Shown here piece after piece: positions 30,857-42,299 of a DNA stretch of 64,000 nt. Numbering within the stretch: the first letter of the stretch is position 1; each line of letters opens with the position of its first letter. Source of the stretch: Polytrichum commune (Eukaryota > Streptophyta > Polytrichopsida > Polytrichales > Polytrichaceae); NCBI GenBank assembly GCA_950295325.1, contig OX485804.1, forward strand, positions 26,104,001 to 26,168,000. The letters run 5' to 3'. A model generated the notes under the pieces. That model was not told the DNA's origin. It worked only from the letters and a program-made list of their open reading frames with translations, and made no database searches. Both the position numbers and the translations under genes were made by a program.

Positions 30857-32839
30857 ATGGACGGGGAGAGGTACATCGGAGTGGCGCTGGACTACTCCAA
30901 GAGCAGCATATACTCTCTACAATGGACGGTAGAGAATATTTTGCGCGAAGGCGACCAGTTGATTGTGATCGTCGTGAATAAGGACATGGTTCTTGAAGGA
31001 GGCCAGGGTCATCTGTGGGAGCAGTCCGGCTCACGTAAGTATCTGCTTTCGTAAACCTGTGCGATGTATTTCTGCACCTCGCTCCAAAGAAAGAGATGTG
31101 AATTGCACGTCACTAGAAATTGTGGATGCTATAGTCCTACCACATCTACTTACTAAACTCACAGTGCTTCTAAAGTCCCTCGTTATATAAAATATCAGGA
31201 TAGGTTCGACATTTAGTAACCTTGAGGCTTGAATACTCATTTTTGGAAAATCGCACTTTCATCCGGCGACTAGATGCAGCAAGTTAGAGTCCATTCGCCG
31301 AGAATGTGTGTCTCGACTAGATCCATTTTCCACATTTTCCGGTCGCCGAGTTTCATTTGAGAAAACTTGTATACTGCTGACGCAATATGCTGGACTAGAA
31401 TCTCCGAGTCACCGTCTTAATTAATTTTAATTAATAGGCGGCCTTCTTACTTTTATTGATTATCGTCAAGCTGCACCCGACCGTCCGTACAGGACACGGC
31501 CGAAGCCCAACAAGGAGAGAGAGCTAAAGCCCTGCCTACAGAGAGCGCCTGCTAGAGCCCTTCGGCCCTACAGAGAGCCTTCGGCCTGCTGCCATTAATA
31601 TTTTTGTGGAGGAGGTTCCGCCATGATTCCGATAGACATGCCAGGATTCACGTTGTTAATGAGGAGAGGGAGGCCTTGTCATTGATAGGCTTGATACATG
31701 TTGTTTGTGAAACTGCTGTTGAGCAAAACATTTAGCGCTACACTTCAACGAGCTTGACATTTTCTCCCTTTGCAATTTATTGCCCCCTGTTTCTGCTTGT
31801 ACAACTTACAATCACATCCCAGTCTGTGTAGTGCATAGTGCAAGAAATAGTTGAGATTTTGGAGTGAAGAAGAAGAAGCCTCTTGTATTCGTCGAAGTTC
31901 ATCTCGATTGACTTCAGGACTTCGTCCTTCAAGTTACTTCACTTGGTTCACAAGAAACTAACACTTCACTCATGTTGGCGACGTGCAGCTCTTATTCCTC
32001 TGCAAGAAATACAGGAGCCCGGCGTTCGGAATCATTACCAGTTGAAAGAGGATGAGGAAGTTGACAAGGCTTTGCAAGAAGCTGCGGTTTCAAAGAAGGT
32101 GACGTCTCAGGGATACTTCTTGTAACTTCTCTTCTTCTCGCTGGCGCGTTAGTACTCCGATCATCATAGTATCTACATGGCACCTATCCTCTTCAATTGT
32201 AATTGAACGGTGTTGATTTGTGCTTGAAGACCTACATTAATTCCTACTCTTCTTTTGCCCTGGCTTTCAACCAGTGAGACTAAATTCTCCAAAATGTGAA
32301 GAGCTTATCCAGTATGGTGAATACATCATTGCAAACAAGCACCTGGATCAGCTGTTCCTCGCTTACCCTAGCTTTGAGTTGTACGAGACTAGGATTACCG
32401 GAGGATGGATTGAGACTACATACTCTATTGATCTGTGAGTAGCGGACCTGACGGAGTGATGTTCTTGTGTACAGGCTACAGTGCTCTACAAGGTGTACTG
32501 GGGAGATGCAAAGGAAAAGATCTGCACTGCTGTTTCGGATGCTCCAATTACTCTCCTCGTCATGGGATGCCGAGGCCTCGGTGCACTGAAAAGGTATACT
32601 GCCTCACACTCCCAACGTGGTTTTCAATTGGGTTAAAGAATTGCGTGGAAAGTAGATTTGAAAGGTAGTACATTCTAACGATACAGGATTCAAGAGAGTT
32701 CGCTTGCTAGATTACTAATGAACTATGCTGTCTTTTTGCTTGCAGAACGTTCATGGGAAGTGTAAGCAATTATGTGTCGAACAACGTAACCTGCCCTGTG
32801 ACCATTGTGAAGTTGCCGGCCAATGTATCCGCCAGTTAG
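30857..32839 (+). CDS. Universal stress protein A-like protein, 4 exons, 166 aa
   Basis: Exons: 30857-31034, 31989-32098, 32475-32593, 32746-32839. All junctions are GT-AG with matching phases (1, 0, 2), and the sum is 501 nt. The protein begins MDGERYIGVALDYSKSS, the usual USP first strand with its ATP-contacting aspartate. It continues through an LQWTVENIL helix and a DQLIVIVVN strand. The third exon holds the second half (KVYWGDAKEKI, TLLVMGCRGLG). The ATP-binding motif G-x2-G-x9-G-S is complete across the exon 3/4 junction (GCRG...GSVSNYV), followed by the family ending CPVTIVK. This makes it an ATP-binding-type cytosolic USP; such proteins respond to stress and ABA, but their partners vary. 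Length is typical. Intron 1 is 954 bp. The sequence continuity makes this the most secure gene of the window. Confidence 0.93.
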
Positions 32840-33312
32840 AGATGACACCGCCGACAGTGTGAGCGGGAAAGGTCGTTTGTTGTAGCCTTGCAACAAAATA
32901 AGAACTTCGTGTTTTTGTATGTGTACTATGTCACAGTCCCGTTGTAAGTATTATACAGTCATGCAATCTTTTTTGAGTTTGACAGGATGCAAGTGCAGAG
33001 GCAGCAAAAGTCAGCTACTCTCTATGTATTGATCTACCCTTTGTTCAAAATTCCAGAGACATGATACTGTGAATCATCGAGTGCAATGGGGTGTGAAATT
33101 GTTGCTCACAATCTAGACATGCTATACAATCGATCACTCAGCTTCATGTCTTTCTATGTATATCCCTTCTAGCATTGAACATCTCTTTTGCGTCATTGTA
33201 CCGATCCTTGTATTCCGAACCTCCAGAACTAAGTGTGTATTGAAGCTCACTTTTGATCAGTCAAAGAAAAGTGTGAAAATTCGCTCTCATCGCATGTGCT
33301 GGCCTCGATCAA

Positions 33313-34144
33313 TCAATCCTGCCACCGAAGAGCGAGTAGGTCTTCCTGCATCTCCTCTTCGCTCAATACGTGAGGCACACTGCCTTGTGTGGCGAAGGAC
33401 CTGGGGTCCAAAAGCTCCGTACCGACCAATGTCTCCAGGATGATATCCTGCAATTCCGTCCTGATCAGAATCCCGGCACCTCTGATACCCGTACTCGAAT
33501 GCCTTAGCGTACTGATGCTAAATATCTTGAAAGAAATGGAATCCTCCTATTGGAACCGCAATATGTGCAGTACTACTTTGAAATAGAGCAAATTGAATGC
33601 ATACATATAGCGTAAGAGAGACGAGGAAGCGAACCTTCTTGTTATCTTTTAAACTTATATCATTGAATTTTGCAGCCTGCAGCAAACCACAAGCTCTCAA
33701 GTTTAGATATTGTTCACCTGAACATGCATGGCACCATAAAGCAATGAATGAGCAGTACTAATTCAGACCAGAAAAGGAAACGTCCACCTAAATAGAAACA
33801 ACGCTAATCTATCACTACAATTGACTGAAATAAACAATCAAAGGGTAATGCCAATGGTTTACCTGACGGAGGTCAGTGGCATTGACCTTTCTGGCGTCTA
33901 GATTCGGCTGTACGAGGTTTCCGGTTCCTTTCGTGAGGAGGTCAAACACCACCATGTAAGCTTCCAGAGTCAATTTGCTAAGTGTAACTCGTTTGGAGTA
34001 CGTCGTAATCATTTCGCCCGTGGGCTGAAATGTCTCCGATAGCTCCTGCTCCTGCTCCGGACACTTTGCAACGGCCCCTGCATCCACAGATCCTGCGGCT
34101 TGCAATCCGACAGCCCCTGATCTCGCCAGGTGCCTCTGCTGCAT
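33313..34144 (-). CDS. Unknown protein, 3 exons, 178 aa
   Basis: Exons on the minus strand: 34144-33863, 33676-33635, 33525-33313 (stop TGA 33313-33315). All junctions are GT-AG and phase 0, and the total is 537 nt. I do not recognise the protein. Its N-terminal 35 residues are alanine/glycine-rich. The middle (KRVTLSKLTLEAYMVVFDLL, then ARKVNATDLRQ) looks helical and well ordered, and the C-terminus is acidic (LSEEEMQEDLLALRW). No signal peptide or membrane segment is visible. The start chosen is the first ATG in frame; the open frame extends upstream to about 34181, so an upstream exon is possible. It lies tail-to-tail with the USP gene, 474 bp apart, and its 5' end touches a tandem repeat array. 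Good splice phasing argues for a real gene, but there is no family support. Confidence 0.5.
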
Positions 34145-34189
34145 GCTGGACGAAATCAGAACGATACAAAAGCTCAAGCAAGAATGCCT

Positions 34190-36060
34190 AGCCGAAACAA
34201 ATATTCTATCTACGGCTTTCCACCAGTTTCCTTGATTGCAAGAGATGGCACCGCAATGAACTATCTACCGGCGCTAAACTAGGGAGGATCTGTTGATCCA
34301 CTAGATTTACAGAAGCATCAGTCATGTGAGTGTGCACACAGAAGTCAGTGAAACTGTACCTCTCTTTCTTTCAAATGTTGAGAATAGGGCCAGATTATCT
34401 CACTCTCTATCTGTAATTCATAGAATCTGCTATATGCAACTAACTACTAATCTTGCTTGTCCCCCATATGTTCACGTTCGGAGCTGGAGAGGAAGCTCCT
34501 CGAAGGGAGTCTGTGTGCGGTAGTCTGGAGGTTCCAGAATGTTCCCTGGTTGATTACCTCGTAATGGACGTGATGAGGTGGCGTTCTCCATGACGTGGAT
34601 CCTTAGGAGTGTAACTTCCAAGGTGGACATACCATGATGACGTGTCATATGAGCTGGAAAGACTCAAATTAATCACAATGCGTCAACACCTTACACGATC
34701 TTGTAGCCTTGGAACGCACACTTCTAGCACTCTTCATCAGTATGCAAACTGCAAAGTGATGAGAAGCCAAGCCTGGAGACAAAGGGATCTACAAAGTCTC
34801 ATCGTCAACCATAGAATGAGGTTTCGGCTCGATCCTGCACTATTAAATCTATTGCAATTCAGCATGATACCAATCCTCAAGTATGAATGGATAGCGGAAA
34901 CATGCATTTCGTCTATGGATTGCCACCAATTTTCTTGATTGCGAGAGAAGGCGCCAATATGAAACATCTACCGGTGCTAAACTGGCGAGGATCTTTATAT
35001 GACCTTGTAGCCTTGGATAGCACACTTTTAGCGCACGCTCTTCATGAGCATACAAAGTGTGAAGTGAGAAGACGCCAAGTCTGGAGATGAAGGATCCACA
35101 AAGTCTCACCGTAATCGACAGAATGGCGTTTCGGCTCCTGCACTGCTGAAAGTATTTCACTTCGGAACGATACCAATGCTCAAAAAAGAGTGCACATCCG
35201 AAACATGAATCTTAGCTACGGATGCCACTAATCTTCTTGATCGCAAGAGATGCTGACTATATGGAATACCTATGGGTGCTATACTAGCGAGGATCCTTAT
35301 ATAATATTGTAGCGTTGGATAGCACACTTCTCCCGCCCTTCAACACTATGTAAATTGTGAAGTGAAGAGAAGCCAAGCCTGGAGATGAAGGATCCACAAA
35401 GTCTCCACAATAAGGATCCATCATAAACCACAAAATGACGTTTTGGCTCCTGCACTATCGAAACTATTGCAATTCAGCATGATACCAATCCTCAAGCAAG
35501 AATGGACAACAGAACCAAGCATTTCGTCAATGGATTGCCACCAATTTTCTTGATTGCGAGAGAAGGCGCCAATATGCAATATCTACGGGTGCTAAACTAG
35601 CGAGGATCTTTATACGATCTTGTAACCTTGGAACGCACACCTCTAGCACGCGCTCTTTATCACCACGTAAAGTGTGAAGTGAGAAGAAGCCAAGCCTAGA
35701 GATGAAGGATCCATAAAGTCTCACCGTAAACAACAGAATGACATTTCGGCGCTTGCATTGCTGAAATTATTTCACTTCAGAACGATACCAATGCTCAAAA
35801 AAGAGTGCACAGCCGAAACATGACTTTTATCTATGGATGCCACCAATTTTCTTGACCGCAAGAGATGTTGCCAATCTGGAATATCTACTGGTGCTAAACT
35901 AGCGAGGATCTTCAATATACGATCTTGTAGCGTTGGAATGCACAATTCTAGCGCGCGCTCTTCGTTAGCATGCAAATTGCGAAGTGAAATGAAGGCTCCA
36001 TAAACACCCATGGGTTTTCTAAATCCTGAGATTGCAAGCTTATTTGGGAAGTATGGGCTT
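34190..36060. repeat. Tandem array of about 300-bp units
   Basis: Units share CTTGATTGC(A/G)AGAGA, ATCTACNGGTGCTAAACT(A/G)G, GCGAGGATC, a TTGTAGC(C/G)TTGGA word, AGCCAAGCCTGGAGATGAAGG and CAAAGTCTC. The anchor CTTGAT.GC.AGAGA occurs at about 34231, 34934, 35236, 35549 and 35851, so the period is 302, 313 and 302 bp in the right part. The left unit is disrupted by about 400 bp of other sequence (34310-34670). Copies are roughly 80-85% alike. Minus-strand open frames across the array follow the repeat and are not supported as genes. Confidence 0.8.
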
Positions 36061-38698
36061 CTACGCTTCTCTAAAGTGATTGTCAGTTGACTTGGAATCG
36101 ATGGCAATCAAACTGATAAATAAGTGCATTGCTTGTAGGTTAATTAAGCGGCCCTCTGAGTAAGGTTAAGAGGTTAAGACAGGTCTCATTCATACATGGG
36201 CCTACCTCTTGCCTAATGTCAAGTGCACTTCCAAAACATTTCAAAGTTTTCTCAGTTTTTCCCTCCACAAAACAAGCTCCTAGGAGTTTCGACCAAGTTT
36301 CGAAAATCGACTCTAGACACCCCAAAAACTTGAATGAGCTCAGATTAAACATAAAGTCCTTCAAAGAGGCCACAGTGATTCAACTCCTTGTTTGGTGCCT
36401 TTTTGGAAAACTTTGTAAATGACATCATTATTTTGCTACTTATGCATCATACTAGTATGGGACACCCATGCATAATAACATATCACTCAAACATGGTCCT
36501 CCTCGGCCCCATATGGTTCCCTACTTTTCCCAACGGTGGGGAATGACAGGGCGACAACCTCACCACCACCACCACCACCATGTTGTCCGTTGTATACAAA
36601 TTTACATCATTTTTAATAGAACAAAGATGAGCATGAAAAGTGCAATCATTCTCATCAATGAATTGATGTTGTTAACCATTTGAATGTTTGAAACCCAAGT
36701 TCATATTCTACTTGAAGGATCTTGTGCCCATAGGTGAACAAAATTCCTTTCCACATGCCCTCATATTTGTGAATAAGATATTGTCGAATTGAAGTTGTTC
36801 AAATGTTTCCAATTTAGGTTTTTAAGGTTCATCAATTGCACTATGTAATAGGAAACTACTCCTCTCAAAGATTTTATGGATTTAAGGTTTTGTATGAGGG
36901 CGAAAGTCCAAGAGCAAAACCATAAATTTAGTAAACTCCATGGGAGCATATTTTTCCTTGTATACTTACCAATCCCACAATGTGGATTCAAAAGGTGGAT
37001 TCTTTCATTGCAACATTTTCCAACCTTACCTATCTTGTAGCTTCTACAACCATCATGGGACTATGGTAGTCATTAGTTCATTTAACCATGTGATCCACCA
37101 CAAGGCAAAAACGCCACTTGCAGGTGAACTTGAACTAACATATGACTAGAGCTGCTAGTAGTAGCAAAAGAACTGACTGCTAATTACAAATGAACCGGTT
37201 GAGTTTGAGATTGAAGACTTCAGAAAAATTACCAATCATTTTATAGGAATTTAAAGAATATGCCTCAAGTTATCAAAGAGAAACCGAAAGATGTCATCAT
37301 GTAACTGGTTGGACATGGAAACACTAGGATCTCGACCAATTATGCCCAAAAAGCAGGTAAGGAAAATGACTCCCATGTAAGTTAGTCTCAGCAACACTTA
37401 GATGCTTGAGAAATGGCAGACCATTGTGTGCAGTGTGCACACACATAAGATAAAACCTTCGTCACAAGAGCTTCTCTGTTGCACTTGTGCAATCCCAAGT
37501 TTCCACTTCAGCGACTGGGGAATGTTTCACTTTTGTCATGAGGTTGGCTAATTTTTGGAATGTTTTTGCCACAGAAGAGGGGTGTTACTGCTGATGAATC
37601 TAGTTTATGTATGCACTGTTACAGATTCATACAAAAATCCATGCAAAGTTCAGCTCAGTTCAAATAATCTTCATGCAGAGTTTTTATTGGATGTCATAAT
37701 ACAACAGTCCATAATGCACTGTAGCTGGTGCATTCCATGGAAGAGTGTTTGAAGACAAAAGTCTGAGTGTGGATAACTAGAAACTTTGATAAGTATTTAA
37801 ACTTTACATGGGAAGTGCATTGAGATTCAGGATATATTAGTATGTCCTAGATGATTCGCCAAATCAAATGTGACCACTTCCATAAGGTATGTGGGTGTAT
37901 TCAGTTACTTCTCTGAATCACACCCCTACATTCAATTGTGTGTAGTTTGGTGAGGGTCAAATAACAAACACCATAAAGACACAAGTTTTGAAGAGATTGG
38001 ATTATATGTTCAAATTTTATTAACTACTCCAACACTCAATAGTGAACACAATTGGGAGGGAGGACCTATGTATTCAATTAAGAAATCATCAAGCATGCAT
38101 TTTCAATAACCATCACTAAATCAAGGGAGCTCTGATTTTCAAACCGTTTTTTGCTGATGCTTCATCATAGATTTGCTAATAGCAACACAATTTTTCTTGT
38201 GTAAATCTACTCAGTAAAAGTTGGAGATCATGAAAAGAAAACTGAATTAACACGCACACACCTTATTAGCATGAAAGGGCCAATATGGAGTTGGGGTTAA
38301 GGGAGGCATACCCAAAACCAACACTGAACCTTAAACTGACACTATGTACCCCAACACATTGGGGGCTCCAAATGTACGAAGGTGGTACATATTGTTGGTT
38401 TTAAGTACACATACATTACAAATAACATGCATGAATAAGCCTTATTTGGAGAATCAACACAGTTGCTCGATGGTCATGACTGACAGGAATAATTTCCTTG
38501 ATCTTCTAGTGAAGAAAGTCACGTTACAAAAGGTGACTTATTGAAAGTACAGTAACAAGCCTCATATCATGTCATCCTCAACCTCAAATACATCACCAAA
38601 TGACCGCCTAACCTGCTTACTCTACCTAGAGCACAACAGATTGATACACCTAAAACCAACTCTGCATCAGAACCAACACAGCTTGGTGTAGTAGAAAT
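36061..38698. other. Spacer between the tandem array and the cyclophilin gene
   Basis: AT-rich, with no supported gene. It contains a short CACCACC microsatellite (about 36561-36580) and one copy of repeat family C (37180-37360). Confidence 0.5.
37180..37360 (+). repeat. Interspersed repeat family C, copy 2
   Basis: Shares GAACCGGTTGAGTTTGAGAT, CCAATCATTTTATAGGA, AAACCGAAAGATGTCA and ACACTAGGATCTCGACC with the other copies, in the same order and orientation as copies 1 and 4. Confidence 0.6.
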
Positions 38699-41600
38699 CT
38701 AGAGTTCTCCACAATCACTGATGACACACCTCTTCTTGGGCCGGTCATTCCGGTCGGTGTCTTGGCCTTCGATCTCCCTCACCACATCCATGCCCTCCAA
38801 CACTTGACCAAACACAACGTGTCGCTTGTCCAACCATGGGGTCTGCAATGGCACATAATATGGCTTCATCAAAGACAATGCATAAAGAAGCGACTCTTTT
38901 AGAGGAAATGTCAAACATTATCTAACCTCAAATTTGCTATCAAACCCATACACTGTATGCACTGTATGAACAAGAGGTTCCAAATGCACCTTAATAATTC
39001 ACTTGCATCAGGAACAAGTTTGACCAAAATAGGCAGAGCAGTTGCAAGATTTTTGCTGCAATGGCAGCTAGAGATGCCGTAGTGAAGATAGGCAAATCAT
39101 TTGTGAAAAGAATTCTAAATAAAATGCACAAGGTTTTCCATACCGCAACAGTGCACAAGAAAAATTGGCTTCCATTTGTGTTGGGTCCTGCATTTGCCAT
39201 GCTCAAAATCCCAGGTCCAGTGTGCTTCACTGAGAACAAAGCCACCAACTCAGCTCACATATAAAACCCTGGTCAAATCTTCCACTACAAGTGACAAGGA
39301 GCCACAAGGCTCTGAAGAGAAAGGTATTAAGAACAAAACTGGAACGTATGGAGGAGCATGATCTACTTACATTCAAAGTTCTCATCCTTGAAGTTCTTGC
39401 CATAAATGCTGTAGCCACCCGTACCCTGAACAGATTAAATAGTAGAGCAGTGTTGTTCAGTGTAGAGCACTTCTGCCAGTCATACCATATGTAGTATCAA
39501 GATTGCCATAGGCCTAAATTAAAAGGTCAAATCCTTTCCACATTCTTCAGGCCAAAACTAATATACTGTTCATATGATCCATGCCAAATCTGTACAAGCA
39601 CACTAAATCCTAAGCATTTTACACAGATAAAACTGACTGAATACATTTGTGAATCACGTTTGATTCACTTTCAATGCTGGAAATAAGATACAGAAGGATC
39701 ACCAAGTATAACAGTTGAAAAGATAGATAAGTGAGAAAGACACACATTGCCCTTGTCAAAATCACCACCCTGGATCATGAAGTCCTTGATAACACGATGG
39801 AATGATGAGCCCTTGTAGCCAAATTTCTTCTCACCTGCAAACCAGCAAACGCTCAAAAACTGACACAATAACCAGATGTAATCTTTCAAAGTAAAATCTA
39901 CCGTTAATTTCTAGTAAAAGCTAGTGACCATGTGCACATCTTCACTTGCTTTATACTGAATCTCAAAATGTCATACATAGTAACCTTGATATGAAACATC
40001 AACCATTATTAGCTTTTGCCCACAGAATCTTTGGACACCACAAACATAGAGTGCATGATTCTTCTCACCTTGACCTCACCCCCAACAGTTCTAAGGGACT
40101 ACCTCACCCACAATCTACTTGTCAAAAGGCATCCTGGGTATGACATCAGGATTTAGAGAATCTCCAGAAACTGTCACCCAGTTCGGGAAAACTCTAAAAT
40201 GCCCATCACTTATGCCTTAAAAGCCTTCAGTATGAACCATTCACAGTCAGATTTGTGATCACACTTGAAACAGAACATTGGACCTAGCAAACAGTACATC
40301 AGCCATATCAATATCAGCTACAATCATCTCTACTATCTGATGACTACCAACATCAGGTGAAATTAACATCACTCGTGCCAAACCTGTGCAAAGAGCCCGG
40401 AAGTTTTCAGCAGTCTTGGGAACTGTGTCACCAAAAAGCCCAAGGACAACACGGCCTGCAGGCGCATCATTAATACTGATGTCAAAGTAGCACTTATGTG
40501 TCACCTTGGCTTGGGTCTTCACTTCCGCAGATGACCCCTGCCAAACGCTTCAACTCTTAGAAATGCCCCTTCGTCATTTTCTTGACTCTAAACATGGACA
40601 TCGTAAGAATGTGCTCCAGAACCCAGGAATCTACGTAAGGCAATCACAATAAAAGTTTACAATGTACAATTAGGCAATGCACCTGCGTTGCCCTAATGGA
40701 GGACTGGTGCAGATTCTTTCTGGCCACAGTTGTTGTGGACTCAATGCGTAGCTGCTGGGAACCAGCTCCGAAAGAGCTGGAAGAAAATCCAAAGTTAACA
40801 TTTTTTGTAACAGCCATGTTCACAGATGGGCTGGCGGATCTCGCCACCGTACATCTCTGCAGAGAAAACTGGGAGGGAACATGACCCTGCAGAAAATCCA
40901 CCCAAAATTTATTAAGAGAAAGCATCACCACCATACAAAACAATAGAGGGCCCACGGATGCACACATTTGGTAGCTCAGTTTCTACAGAATTATAATTGT
41001 ATTCCAAATTGATTAAAATTTGACTACCAGTACAAGACCTTGCCAATCCCAAAGCCTAATTGTTTTTCCTCTTCAACAACAAATTAACATCACATGCCAT
41101 GATTGCATTATTAAAATAATCATTTTTCTACTCAACCCCGAACATTTATTTAGTGAGGACATAATAAGTGATAAAATTGCTAGGAATCTTGTATACATTC
41201 TTGCATAGAAGTGGTGAGGGACCAAAAACACAAACTTGAATTCATTCTAAAAAGGTTGGGTACAAAGCCCCAAATGTGATGTAATTAGTTCGCATTACGT
41301 GGTTCCTCGCAATAACGTGGAGGAAAATTCGTTACATTTATACATACATATAATAATATTACTGGACGGCTTCATAGCCATGCCAGATCAGCATTAAATA
41401 GGTCACCAACAGCCAGCTATTCTTCTGTTACAAACCATCTGCAGTGTTCTACCCGGATTATCCAATGATGTAATCTGCTCAATTCCACATAAATCTGCGA
41501 CTTTCATGTCTAAACGAAAATGCCTCCGTGCAATTAACACTTTGGATACCTGCAGCTAAATAGAAAAGAACCCCTAGACGAAATATCCAGAACCAATAAG

Positions 41601-42211
41601 TTAAGGCCTCACACAGTCCCCGAGCCATATCGTCGGATAACACAAACCCACCATGAACACGAGCTTCTCCACGAGTAAGCTTACACCACCATTCAAATAA
41701 ACGCATTCCCACAAACCCCAGCTACAGCTACAGCTATCCAGTACTCGGGAATTGGACGAGCAAGCAAAGCTGCGGATGAGAGGAGAGATAAGCAATCAAA
41801 ATTGGAAATTCGAGAACAAAAGTCTCTCTCAATAGGCATCGTCGTCGTCGTCGTCGTCATCATCATCCCTCACCAAAATGCATTTCTACAACCCTAGCCA
41901 CAGATTCCTGAACCTTGGGTTCGCACACCCATGCATATAGCTGAGACGAACAACAGAAGCAGACAAAACGAGAGTGCAACCAAAATTTGGGAAAGCGCAA
42001 GCATGAGTTTCTCCAATGGAGTTGCAACATTGTTCACCGAGATGCATGCATGGGAAGAAACCCTAGAATGAGCTAAGCTACGGCTGGAAATTGAAGAACG
42101 GGACAGGAGGGGCGGTAATGGGGAACATGGAGAAACAAATGTGGAATGAGATTGCGTGAACGGGAGTGAAGGTGAAGGGGCTCGTACGAGAGCAGCAGTG
42201 CAGGCCGCCAT
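38699..42211 (-). CDS. Plastid-type cyclophilin (peptidyl-prolyl cis-trans isomerase), 7 exons, 293 aa
   Basis: Cyclophilins catalyse cis-trans isomerisation of Xaa-Pro bonds. Minus-strand exons: 42211-42062, 40886-40683, 40537-40384, 39834-39746, 39425-39371, 39229-39144, 38842-38699. Phases agree at every junction and the sum is 882 nt. The catalytic domain starts at [10 protein letters not shown] and keeps the landmarks [24 protein letters not shown] (catalytic arginine), [13 protein letters not shown] and [14 protein letters not shown]. The tryptophan of the cyclosporin pocket is present in TPWLDKRH. The first about 120 residues are rich in Ser, Ala and Arg with few acidic residues, as in a chloroplast transit peptide. 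Sequence and layout are closest to plant stromal/thylakoid cyclophilins of the CYP20 type. Exons 2-7 are secure. Exon 1 (ATG 42211, donor AGG/GTTTCT) is inferred from phase and composition and could be wrong. The C-terminal GEL is the true end. Confidence 0.88.
41838..41867. repeat. (GTC)n/(ATC)n microsatellite in cyclophilin intron 1
   Basis: A CATCGTCGTCGTCGTC tract running into CATCATCATC. It lies in the long first intron of the gene on the other strand. Confidence 0.85.
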
Positions 42212-42299
42212 GATGGGAGAGATGGCGGAGGACTCGCAGAGGTGGTGTGAGGGCTGGGGACGATTGGCGAGTGTGTGGAAGAGGATGATCATGTATGGG

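Noticed and set aside
34642-36107. Several 60-110 codon ORFs in the 300-bp tandem array
   Set aside because: They repeat with the array and break at different places in each unit, with no splice-consistent gene model.
41479-41795. Minus-strand ORFs of 77 and 64 codons between cyclophilin exons 1 and 2
   Set aside because: No similarity to cyclophilin and not needed for phase; treated as intron.
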